From contig JAQIWT010000786.1 in NCBI GenBank assembly GCA_034696485.1, positions 1 through 15,127 of the forward strand: DNA of 15,127 nucleotides, given 5' to 3'. Each line of letters starts with the position of its first letter. Within the stretch, counting starts at the first letter, position 1. The position numbers were made by a program, and so were the translations under genes. Origin of the DNA: Isohypsibius dastychi. Lineage: Eukaryota; Tardigrada; Eutardigrada; Parachela; Isohypsibiidae. The notes beneath the pieces are model-generated. The model was given only the letters and a program-made list of their open reading frames with translations, made no database searches and was not told the origin of the DNA. Below, in pieces: positions 7,124 to 15,127 of this stretch.

Positions 7124-9980
7124 TTATTTGTGTACGGTTGTCGCAGTCATACCTTCACCCACTCCCACTTCTTCCATGAATTCAATGACAAGTTCGGCCA
7201 AAAATTTCGCGATACAGCGTCCACTAGCAACTTCAGAGAAGAGTTTGTTGATGTTGACTTCCATACCGTTCCTAGAGAAATCATGTTCACATATACCGTT
7301 CATTTGAGGCTAACTTCTAAACTGGACTTACTCTCTTAAAAAATTCGACAAGATGGCTAGCTTTGAATGATGGATTGTTTCACGAATACGGTCAAGAGAG
7401 TGGGTCTCCTCCCGAGTCAGCGGCCCGGAATCAGAGCAGAAAATCTCTAAAAGCTGCTGAGATGCGGAGTGGCCATCTAACTCGACGTCTTCAACCCAGA
7501 ACACCGGACTGCGACAAACAATACTTCGGTAGTTAGTGTTGAATAATGGTATGATCCAAGACGAACGAATTCGAAGCTTTCCGGCGTCACCGATGAATGC
7601 CTGTTCCGAAGCGAACTCCGAGTTCATATTCCAGTCAACAATGCAGCGGTCCGATAAAATAATCTCGATCCGGCGGGCGTGTAGAACCTCATTTTCGGCA
7701 CGCAAATTGATGCACTTTGAGAACAGAATTCCGATGAATGTCCTCCAAGCGAAACTACTAGCGTCGCAGTTCTCTTGTTTTCCATCAAGTTGCAGAACTT
7801 CGGTCTCCGACGGAACCAGTTGGAGTCCGATTTCAATGATGTATAAAAACCATCTGTGGAATTTTGCATCTTCACACTCCTCGTCTTGTTCTTCCGGTAA
7901 CGACAATCGGACATGGCTCCGCAGCTTCTTGACTCCACGAAGAATCCGCAGCCACTTCTTGGAGACACTGCAAAATAATTGTCTGTTAGATGCTACTGTA
8001 CTCGGCGACTCGAAAAGGGTGAGAATTGATCGAGCATAAAATTTTACCTCTTGGCACAGAGTTCTTTCTGCCCTACTGATTGATCAATCAAAAAAAAACC
8101 TTCAGGTCGCAGCAGCACCGTGGTGTAGCGCCCCAACCAGACAAAGATATTACTGAAGAATTTAACTGATTTATGTCAGTCGTCAGTCGGCCCGCTGTGT
8201 TGAGGAGAGACGTGAACTGACAACACATCTTAACGCGAACTCTCATAGCCACTGTGAATTTTGAGATGAAATTGTAACTCGAGTAACTGGGTGCAATTTC
8301 ACTGAAAACTGCACAATCTTGGTAAGGCACTACAGTACAATTCACCCTGTGCGCTCGATAACTTGATGTACAATTAAGCAGCTAGTGCTTTGTGTACCTT
8401 TCGCATCGCTTCCTTGCAACAGAACTGAGTTCCGTTAAAATCATCGTCATAATCTCATCCGGCAAGTCGTCAATCCTGCAAGAAATAACGTCAACTAAGA
8501 TGAATATGTTTGATCGGGATAAAAGTATCTGCTGCATCGATGACACTCCAAAAGTCCATGCTGCCTAACTGACTTGCGGGAAAAAATTTGGACAACGCGG
8601 ACAAAACTCGAATGCTGATAAAGAAACGACCAATTCATCCGAGCACACGGGATGAGTTCGAATAGCTAAACTTTGATGAGTTTTCCGGAGGCTTTTCTCG
8701 AAATGACCTTCAGTCCGACCGTTATTTAATATATCTTTCTTGGAGACTGGTAGATAGCGGTAAAAGCCTCTACTGGTAGGCTTGATTTCACGAATTGATC
8801 TTTGTGACTGCTGCATCAAGAATCACAAGCTATAGATCAAAAGATCCGGTTCAAAAAAACATGATATTCTGTCCAAGGAAATTTTGAAATGATGAAAAAC
8901 AAATTTATAAATTGATAAAAACTAAAGGTCACCAGCAAAAAAGTGCAAGATTTTTTGCCGAATAACAATTTTAATCTACTTCGAATATCCAGTTGAAATT
9001 TAGCTTTTTGGATAGATCCAAAACTAGTCTTTATTTGATCAACTCTTGGGTCGATTTGGAATCACTACCGATTTTATAATTCAATCTCAAGTGAGTAGTT
9101 TGGTGTAACTTTTGATGGAACCATGACTACCGTAGCAATATATCAGAGGGCAACTTATGGCGACCCATTCTGAGGACTACGCCGTATAAATTAATTCACA
9201 CAGGGATTTTTCCGACGATGCGTCATAACTGTAGAGATTAGAAAGCCTCCGGTTCACGTGAGTAAAACGAGCGGGTTGCACAGAAATTTTTATGAACAGA
9301 AATGATGAGCTGAGCTTAATTCTAATAATGTCAAACTTCAAAACCGGACTGTTGGTGGGTATTCCCAATTTTTACTAAAATTTCATTTGCTGACTTCTCC
9401 CAGCAAGCTATATTCTCCGAGCATCGCGATGATTTTCAAAATCAAAACTAGTGGAAGCACAGAAGCCGACAGAAGATTGTTGTGATTTTTCCGTAGAAAA
9501 CTCTTGAACTCTGCTAATCCATGTTGCGATGTTGGTACTGCACTGCCTGTTCCACCATTAAGACATACAAATAAGTTCCATCAACGCTTTGTACAAAACT
9601 CTTCAGACTCTTCAGATTCAATATGCTTGAGAACACTTTTGGCTCAGAAATTTGAAGATTTGAAATTCTGATGTAGTCGACAAAATGCCCACCAGAAAAC
9701 TGCCACTGTATCCAGAAGGACATGAACAGATGGACGACAATGGCTTATATTTGTTAATTTTCACTGCCCCGTCTCGCTTTGATGAGTTACCTGGAAATTC
9801 GTAAGCTATCGAACTGAATTATCCAACTCACCGAACTATTTCCAACGACATTTCATCCTGTGACTCGTTGACTGAGCACAGTTGTGCTGTATCAAGTTCT
9901 TCAGCCATTTCATACTGCATTCTGTTCCTTTTCAGAGCACCACGCACGAAACAACAATCCTGAATTTCCATTTCAAGCAT
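7124..9980 (-). CDS. F-box protein gene A, four exons
   Basis: Exons on the minus strand: 9980-9832 (ATG), 8475-8398, 7967-7332 and 7271-7124 (TAA); 336 aa. Every intron is phase 2 with GT-AG ends: donors CG|GTGAGT, AAAG|GTACAC and GAGA|GTAAGT; acceptors TTTCTTGCAG, TATTTTGCAG and TTTCTCTAG. Exon 1 encodes a leader starting MLEMEIQDCCFVRGALKR; an in-frame TAG lies seven codons upstream of the ATG. The F-box spans about residues 52-92 and is split by intron 2: LPDEIMTMILTEL, then ESVSKKWLRILRGV, matching the LPxE...IL..L...VskxW pattern. F-box proteins usually bind Skp1 and present substrates to SCF ubiquitin ligases. Residues 100-336 match no domain I recognise; conserved blocks are WRTFIG (150-155), SWIIPLF (212-218), WVEDVELDGHSAS (233-245) and 270-288. 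Paralog B has the same structure. No frameshift is seen. The gene model is inferred from splice signals and paralog comparison. Confidence 0.82.
8690..9296. other. about 0.6 kb in intron 1 of gene A that is absent from gene B
   Basis: Intron 1 is 1356 nt in gene A but 709 nt in gene B. Similarity to B fades near 8690 and resumes near 9297 at AGAAATGATGAG. The segment is AT-rich and non-coding; I see no terminal inverted repeats or clear target duplication. It is either an insertion in A or a deletion in B. Confidence 0.5.
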
Positions 9981-10224
9981 CCAACCAAACAAACGACGCT
10001 ACACAACACATAAAAAGCTTTGGATTGCACGATTCATTTAACTGCAGCACCTAATGCAGAACACTAAGCTGTGTGCGCAAGCAGCTACACATATTGCATG
10101 CTTGTTATGCAGTTTCGGTTCTCTGAACGGAACGAAACTGTTTGGAGCCGGTACGAAACCGTAAGCCGAACTGTTTCGAACAGTTTGAAACCGATACCGA
10201 AAGCCTCGGATTCCTCGACCGAGG
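9981..10224 (-). promoter_or_regulatory. conserved upstream region of F-box gene A with GAAAC-rich repeats
   Basis: The block directly upstream of the start codon is as similar to its counterpart at 13758-14006 as the coding exons are. It includes an identical GTGTGCGCAAGCAGC and a 27-bp identical run across GTTTCGGTTCTCTGAACGG (10112-10138). GAAAC/GTTTC words recur with CCG (10112-10200), including the inverted pair AACTGTT-TCG-AACAGTT at 10169-10185 and CCTCGG...CCGAGG at 10204-10224. Similarity stops at 10224, which is also the duplication boundary. A promoter or 5' UTR role is inferred from position and conservation. Confidence 0.5.
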
Positions 10225-10544
10225 ACACTCCCCACTCAGTTTTGAAAAGGAAGCTGCTTCCCTTTTGCAGAACAGAATTCTGCCATGAAGCATCCCAAAA
10301 CAAAAACCAGAAAAAAGTCCGTGTCCGAAGTATCCGAAGTATTCAAAGTCATGTGGGTGTTTGCCGATTCTTTTCCTTGGAAACGCTGCAGCGTAGAAGG
10401 CTATCGCTTAGGAATCTTTTTTGCGCTTTGCAGTAAAGCGAAGGATAAGTGCAGTCAAAATCCTGAATGCCTGTTCTGTCGCGAATCATTTTAAGGCTAA
10501 CATACCCAAGGTCCACACCGATTTTAGACCTAATGAATCCAATG
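10225..10544. other. unique spacer between the two duplicated segments
   Basis: Not shared with either copy's outer flank as far as I can see. It contains a 69-codon plus-strand ORF (10285-10494, true ATG) with a Lys-rich start (MKHPKTKTRKKSVSEVSEVF) and a Cys-rich end (CSQNPECLFC). CTTCCCTTTTGCAG ending at 10270 resembles a 3' splice site. I do not recognise the protein and there is no second copy to test it against, so it may be chance. Confidence 0.25.
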
Positions 10545-11605
10545 CGGATTCATAGTCTGCTAGGGACTGTTGTTGACGTCGTCTGTTTTCTATATCTTTG
10601 CTGCGCAAAAGCTTTCATGAACTTCCACAGGATTGGGCTCTGCAGATTGAACAGAAATGAACATCGAAATTCGCGGAGAATCAAGCGAAATCAGAAACAA
10701 CAGTTTTTGAGCGCCATTCACACTAAGCAAAATATACAGTCAGAAATCGGTATTGGGATTCTTCAGTAAAAGCACAATGCCGTTCACAAAATGAGGATGG
10801 CGAGACTGCGACCACAAACACGCGGAGCCTTCCGTTGAGCTTGGTCCACTGATAGAAGTGATGAATGTCAGAAATTATATCCGATATCTGAAATCAGAAA
10901 GGGTGAGGTAGATAGAAAATCGAAATTCGAGTTTATAACCGGTGGTCAATGCCAGACTACAGGGCGGGGGAGAGTTCTAAAGAAAAAGATACATTTGATC
11001 TGATTTCTCGTTCCATGGTGCCAATCGAAGAACGGTGAATTACAGACAAATAGGTCAGCAGAGTTAATTGTGGCAATCGTTCAGCAGGCGGCAGGCCAGA
11101 CCACAACCGCCTAGAAGAATTTGTTTTTGTCGTTACCAAACCCGAAACGTGAGTTGTGTTTCACCTCTTCGATATTAACTGATTCATTGGTGAAATCTGA
11201 TGAAAAAGGAAAGCGACTGAAATAGTTCAACCGATGACTCGCACCTATGAACGATCAGGTTTGTACAAGGAAAAAGGAAAACTGGGAAAAGAAAAACTGG
11301 GCCAGTGCAGTGCACAGGCATTATTGCATACTCTCTGTCTTTTGCAAAGGCTCATTCCTTGTGATGCTTATGAGCCAGTTTCTCGAGAGTAAAAGTAGTA
11401 TGGCTTGACTGTACTAATAACTGTATCAAATTTTGATGATTTCGTATTTTTCAAAGATCAGTACAGCATTAGTCTTCTAGTCAACATTCCATTTCCAGCT
11501 GATGGAAAACAGTTTTCTGGCCTTGAATTTTGTGTGATTTCTGGCTGAGGAACACATCACTCACACTAACCCACCATCAGGCATTATATCGCAGAAAAGT
11601 GACCG
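10545..11605. other. conserved non-coding region downstream of F-box gene B
   Basis: Aligns with 5978-7123. Reading frames are not maintained between the copies: the short plus-strand ORF ending at 10769 shares an NFHxIGLCRLNRN-like stretch with 6026-6262 and then falls out of frame. It probably contains the 3' UTR and intergenic DNA carried along in the duplication, or the remains of an older gene. Confidence 0.45.
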
Positions 11606-13757
11606 TTATTCGTGTACAATCTGCGCAGTTCTACCTTCATCTACTCCCACTTGCTCCATGAAATCTATGACAAGTTCGGCCAGGAATTTTGCGATACAGC
11701 GTCCGCTTGCAATGTCGGAGAAAAGTTTGTTGACGTTGACTTCCACATTGTTTCTAGAGAAATCATGTTCACGTATAGCGTTCGATTGGGACCAACTTCT
11801 AGACTACACTTACTCTCTTAAAAAATTGGACAAGATGGCTAGCTTTGAGTGATGGATTGTTTCACGAATAAGGTCAAGAGTTTGGGTCTCCTTCTGATTC
11901 AGCGGTCCGGATTCAGAGGCGAAAATCTCAAGAAGCTGGCTTGATGCAGAGTGTCCATCTAACTCAACGTCTTCAACCCACAAGACCCGACCGCGGCAGC
12001 CAAGGTTTCGGTATGTAGTGTCGAATAGGGGTATGATCCAAGACCTACGAAATCGAACTTTTCCGGCTTCACCAATGATTTTCTGTCCTGAAGCAAACAA
12101 CAAGTTCATCTTCCAGCTGATGATGCAGCCGTCCGCAAAAACAATGTCGACCAGGCGGGCATGTAGAACTTGATCTTCAGCACGCAAAAGAATGCACTGT
12201 CCGAACAGAAGTCCGATGAATGTCCTCCATTCAAAGCGACCAGCGTCCCATTTCTTCTGTTTCCCGTCGATCTGCAGAACTTCTGTTTCCGAAGAAACCA
12301 GTCGGAGTCCGTTTCGGAGGATATATAAAACACGTCTGCGACATGTCTCGTTATCATACTCGTCACCTGGGTCTTCCGGTATCTCCAATCGGAAGTGGCT
12401 CCGCAGCTTCTTGACTCCACGAAGAATCCTGAGCCACTTTTTGGAGACACTACAGAATAATTTTCGATTAGATGCTACTGTACTGCCGCGACTCGAAAAA
12501 GTTGAGAACAGATTGAGCATAAAATTTTATCGCGGCACGGAGTTCCGTCTGTCTCTACTGATTGCTCAGTAAAAAAAATTAAGGATACAGCAGTACAGTA
12601 ATGCAGTGCCCCAACCAGACAACACAAATATAACTGGAGAATTCAACTCATGTACGTTTCCACGCCAGCTTCCACAGCCGTTGTGAATTCTGAGATGATC
12701 AGGGAGCTTCCTTCACTGGGTCCAATTTTGCGGATGCGAAACTGCGCGATCTGGTCGGGGCACTACGGTACATTACACTGTGTGTGTTCGTTAACTTGAT
12801 CTACAACCGAGCCGCTAGTTATCTGAGTACCTTTCGCATCGCTTCCTTGCAATAGAAGTGAGCTCCATGAAAATCATCGTCATAACCTCTTCCGGCAAGT
12901 CGTCAATCCTGCAAGAAATAATGTGAACTCATACAAGTATTTCTGATCAGAAAATAGATATCGGCTGCTTTGATGACACTCCAAATTTCAGGCTACCTTA
13001 ACTGACTCGTGAGAAAAAAAATTAGACAGCACGGACTAAACTTTAATGCTGAGAACGAAACGACCAACTCATCTGAGTACACAAGATGGTTTCGAATGGT
13101 TCCGATGAACCTTGATAAGATCTTGTGAGCAAGAATGATGAGTTGATCTTGTTCCAAATAAGGTCGAACTTAAAAGCTGGACCGTTGGTGGCTTTTCAAA
13201 ATTCTACCAAAATTCAGTTTACTAACTTTGCCACCCCCCCCCCCCCTCCATATTTTCCGAGCATCGCAATAATTTCCAAAACAGAAACTAAAGGTAGCAC
13301 AGAAACCGACAGAAGATATCGGTTTTACCGTTGAAACTCTCGATCTTTGCTGTACTCTGTAATGCTGGTACGTACTGCACTGCCTATTCTACCATGAAGA
13401 CATGGAGATCGATCCTTCCCATCAACGTTTTGTACAAAGAATACTCGCAGATTCAATGCTGTGGAATAATTATCGCTCAGAAGCGAAAGGATTCCATAAT
13501 CTGGTGTAGCCTAAAATTGCTCACCAGAAACGGCCACAGCAGAAGGCAACGATTCACAATTTCACCCGTCTCGCGTTGATGAGTTACCTGGAATTTCGTA
13601 TGCCAGCATCAACTTACCGAGCTATTCCAATTGACATTTCTTCCGGTGACTCGTTGACTGAGCTCAGTTGTGCTGTATCAGCCATCTCATACTGCATTCT
13701 GTCCCTTTTCAGAGCACCACGCACGAAACAACAATCATGAATCTCCATCTTAGGCAT
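11606..13757 (-). CDS. F-box protein gene B, four exons, paralog of gene A
   Basis: Minus-strand exons: 13757-13618 (ATG), 12908-12831, 12449-11814 and 11753-11606 (TAA); 333 aa. All introns are phase 2, with donors CG|GTAAGT, AAAG|GTACTC and GAGA|GTAAGT and acceptors TTTCTTGCAG, TTATTCTGTAG and TTTCTCTAG. Exon 1 starts MPKMEIHDCCFVRGALKR and lacks three residues (EEL) found in A, a 9-nt in-frame difference. The F-box (about 49-89) reads LPEEVMTMIFMEL then ESVSKKWLRILRGV. By eye, identity to A is about 36/46 in exon 1, 19/25 in exon 2, 141/211 in exon 3 and 36/48 in exon 4. The frame of exon 3 stays open upstream to an ATG at 12520, but that stretch aligns with intron 2 of A with a one-base indel and is best read as intron. 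Predicted role as for A: SCF substrate receptor with an unrecognised C-terminal region. Confidence 0.82.
13234..13246. repeat. run of 13 C in intron 1 of gene B
   Basis: A plus-strand homopolymer at a place where copy A reads TTCTCCCAGC. It lies in non-coding sequence. Its exact length may be unreliable in sequencing. Confidence 0.8.
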
Positions 13758-14006
13758 CCAAGTAAACAAACGACACACTACACAATAAATAAAAAACTTT
13801 GGATTGCGCGATTAATTTAATTGCAGCATATACATGCAGAACACCAAGCTGTGTGCGCAAGCAGCAACATATGCATGTATGCTGGAAATGCGGTTTCGGT
13901 TCTCTGAACGGAACGAAACTGTTTGAAGCCGGTGCGAAATCGTAAGCCGTACCGTTTAAAACCGTTTGAAACCGATACGGAAAGCTTCGGTTTCCTCGAC
14001 CGAGAA
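13758..14006 (-). promoter_or_regulatory. conserved upstream region of F-box gene B with GAAAC-rich repeats
   Basis: Counterpart of 9981-10224. It keeps GTGTGCGCAAGCAGC, the block around GTTTCGGTTCTCTGAACGG (starting near 13893) and the array of GAAAC/GTTTGAAACCG words to about 13980. The right-hand hairpin seen in A (CCTCGG...CCGAGG) is degraded here. Position, conservation and the abrupt end at the duplication boundary suggest the promoter was copied together with the gene. Confidence 0.5.
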
Positions 14007-14137
14007 CTTGCTGATGTAACAAGACCACGGAAGCTTCAAATCGCTATTCAGTTAATCGGATGAGGAGAATGTGTAATAACTGCGCTAAAATCACACCAAT
14101 TGGCAGGTAAGAGCGTTTATCCCTCTACTGAACAGTG

Positions 14138-14252
14138 AGCACTATGTACGTGTGCTCCACAATTTACAGCCCAGCCTGCGCATATAACACATACAACCAA
14201 ATGCCGGGGGTGGGCTGTAAATGATGGAGGACACGTATACAGCACTATGTAC
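14138..14252. mobile_element. inverted-repeat structure between 12-bp direct repeats
   Basis: AGCACTATGTAC occurs at 14138-14149 and again at 14241-14252. Between them, 14150-14173 (GTGTGCTCCA...TTTACAGCCCA) pairs with 14211-14234 at 21 of 24 positions. Six bases (GTATAC) separate the right arm from the right direct repeat. Inverted arms inside direct repeats suggest a small insertion with target duplication, but the asymmetry and 12-bp length do not fit a family I can name. Confidence 0.4.
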
Positions 14253-14586
14253 TCCAGGTGTCCCCCTCCCCCAAGGGCGATGAACTTTATTGTCGATCAA
14301 TATTTCTCAACAAGATCTATCTGACTGTACTGGAATTTGATTTTTCTAATATGACGAAAAACTTTTTTCTCCCTTACCGGTTGGTCATTATGTAGCCTAG
14401 CTCAACTGAGTGACTAATATTCGATGTGGTAAAACGGAAATCATGTCAGTAACCTTGTTTTACGGAGAATTTTCTTCCGTTAACATACATTCTTTATGCC
14501 TGCAATTTGTGTAGTCTTGAACAATGGTCAATAATATGACGAGATAAAGTACAGTGAGGCAAGAAATATATTTGAGGCAACTAGCG
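14253..14586. other. intergenic, nothing assigned
   Basis: Starts with a C-rich stretch (CCCCCTCCCCC) and continues as AT-rich sequence. No coding pattern, RNA gene or repeat was recognised. Confidence 0.4.
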
Positions 14587-14874
14587 ATGTGTAAGGCAAA
14601 TACCCGATCCCGTCCGAGCTCAGGCCGAGTTCATGGCGAAACAAATGGGTTGACTCCGGATGAGCTTGCTACGGCGCTGCGTGATTTGCGCTTCCTTCAT
14701 CTGAAACAACGAAAATATAAGGAGAATAAAATATCCTTTTTAAAAATTCAAGCAGCCGGTGGTTTACAACATAGCTGTGTTTCATTGGGTTGTTCAAAAG
14801 GGTTGACGATAGGTTGCGGCGTCCGCGTCGACAATCATGATGAGAATACCTGTTACGATACAGTAATTCTGTAA
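14587..14874 (+). CDS. 95-codon ORF of uncertain status
   Basis: The first ATG is at 14587 (MCKANTRSRPSSGRVHGETN), followed by a likely amphipathic helix (TPDELATALRDLRFLHLKQR), a small Gly/Cys-containing stretch and a TAA that lies in a 19-bp tandem repeat. AATAAA follows at 14910-14915, so this could be the terminal exon of a plus-strand gene. It is an orphan: I recognise no family, there is no duplicated copy to compare, and the last third overlaps repetitive sequence. It may equally be a chance ORF. Confidence 0.2.
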   Translation: MCKANTRSRPSSGRVHGETNGLTPDELATALRDLRFLHLKQRKYKENKISFLKIQAAGGLQHSCVSLGCSKGLTIGCGVRVDNHDENTCYDTVIL

Positions 14875-14889
14875 CGATACAGTAATTCT
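14852..14889. repeat. 19-bp tandem repeat containing a small hairpin
   Basis: GTTACGATACAGTAATTCT (14852-14870) and GTAACGATACAGTAATTCT (14871-14889) differ at one base. The second copy with its right flank forms GATACAG-TAATT-CTGTATC. Confidence 0.6.
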
Positions 14890-15127
14890 GTATCCTTTTC
14901 TTGTGCAAAAATAAATGTTCCGCTATATATCTCGAGCAGGCAATTTATCATTACATGACGTCAGGTACCGTCCAACCTTTTCCAGACATGGGCGAAGTGG
15001 TTCGTCTGCTTTAGCCTCGCTCGCTTCAAGTGACGAAAGCGTCATCCCCATAACCGAATGTCGTGAGGGCATGGAATGCGCTTGGTTGTCCACTCAGCGG
15101 CTGCTGGGAGTGGTTAGTCCACGGGTA
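14890..15127. other. window edge, nothing firmly assigned
   Basis: Contains AATAAA at 14910-14915 and a CRE-like TGACGTCA at 14957-14964. The last 130 bases are more GC-rich and include a CCACTC...GAGTGG pairing, but no tRNA fold or coding frame could be supported before the sequence ends. Confidence 0.35.

Larger units (their letters stand above)
5978..10224. repeat. segmental duplication, copy A (about 4.25 kb)
   Basis: Collinear with 10545-14006 in direct orientation. Similarity begins at CGGATTCATAGTC (about 5981 and 10547) and ends just after CCTCGACCGAG (about 10222 and 14003). It covers about 1.1 kb downstream of the F-box gene, the gene itself and about 240 bp of upstream region. Exons are clearly more similar than introns. 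Copy A is longer mainly because intron 1 has about 0.6 kb extra and because of the element at 6524-6623. Confidence 0.85.
10545..14006. repeat. segmental duplication, copy B (about 3.46 kb)
   Basis: Direct, collinear counterpart of 5978-10224, separated from it by about 320 bp. It lacks the TA element found at 6524-6623 in copy A and about 0.6 kb of intron 1. Coding exons, the upstream block and parts of the downstream region align well; introns align with many indels. Confidence 0.85.

Noticed and set aside
7536-8039. Plus-strand ORFs opposite exon 3 (also 12192-12572)
   Set aside because: They are antisense shadows of the conserved F-box coding exon.
8048-8075. Possible extra small exon between exons 2 and 3 of gene A (acceptor CAATCAG, donor GAG|GTAAAA)
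   Set aside because: Its phase cannot join exon 2 to exon 3, the donor is destroyed in copy B, and an indel separates the copies. Direct splicing of exon 2 to exon 3 keeps phase in both.
9514-9723. 69-codon minus-strand ORF in intron 1 of gene A
   Set aside because: The equivalent part of copy B has indels and stops, so it is not maintained as coding.
12450-12520. Start of F-box gene B at ATG 12520, giving a 236-residue single-exon protein
   Set aside because: The stretch aligns with intron 2 of gene A with a one-base length difference and a conserved acceptor, and this start would lose the first half of the F-box.
14990-15127. tRNA- or SINE-like words (GTGGTTCGTCTGC, GTGGTTAGTCCACGG)
   Set aside because: No cloverleaf or properly spaced A and B boxes could be built from them.
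1-15127. CRISPR arrays, bacterial operons, rRNA genes
   Set aside because: No regularly spaced repeats, prokaryotic gene packing or rRNA-like sequence were seen; all gene evidence is eukaryotic.

Overview
The window looks like nuclear DNA of an invertebrate animal. The evidence is long non-coding stretches, GT-AG introns, AATAAA signals, an intact non-LTR retrotransposon, several short inverted-repeat elements, and two intron-bearing genes whose first domain is an F-box. Nothing bacterial (operons, Shine-Dalgarno sites) is present. The phylum cannot be fixed from sequence alone. Expanded, fast-evolving F-box families would suit a nematode, but that is only a guess.

Layout. Bases 1-122 are host flank. 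Bases 123-3610 are a complete, apparently recent non-LTR retrotransposon of the restriction-like-endonuclease type. It carries one 961-aa ORF with an N-terminal zinc finger, reverse transcriptase, a C-terminal Cys/His knuckle and a PD-D endonuclease. It ends in a short A tail and is flanked by a 9-bp target-site duplication. Bases 3611-5970 are intergenic: a possible piggyBac-like terminus at TTAA (about 3790-3871), some weakly exon-like open stretches, a CpG-rich patch, and a 91-bp inverted-repeat element with TA at both ends (5443-5533).

Bases 5978-10224 and 10545-14006 are two diverged direct copies of one segment. Each carries a minus-strand, four-exon gene that no single open frame shows. 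The exons can be read by comparing the two copies: splice sites and all intron phases agree, exons 2-4 have identical lengths (78, 636 and 148 nt), and exon 1 differs by one in-frame 9-nt indel. The introns differ freely in length. The predicted proteins (336 and 333 aa) start with a short leader, then an F-box split by an intron, then a C-terminal region I do not recognise. A roughly 240-bp block upstream of each start codon is also strongly conserved and contains GAAAC-rich repeats. Copy A carries a 96-bp TA-flanked inverted-repeat element, and copy B preserves its empty site.

Bases 14007-15127 hold a further inverted-repeat structure between 12-bp direct repeats, a 95-codon plus-strand ORF of uncertain status followed by AATAAA, and a 19-bp tandem repeat.

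F-box proteins usually act as substrate receptors of SCF (Skp1-cullin-F-box) ubiquitin ligases. The two genes here are best read as a young tandem pair of such receptors with a conserved promoter and a diverging substrate-facing region.
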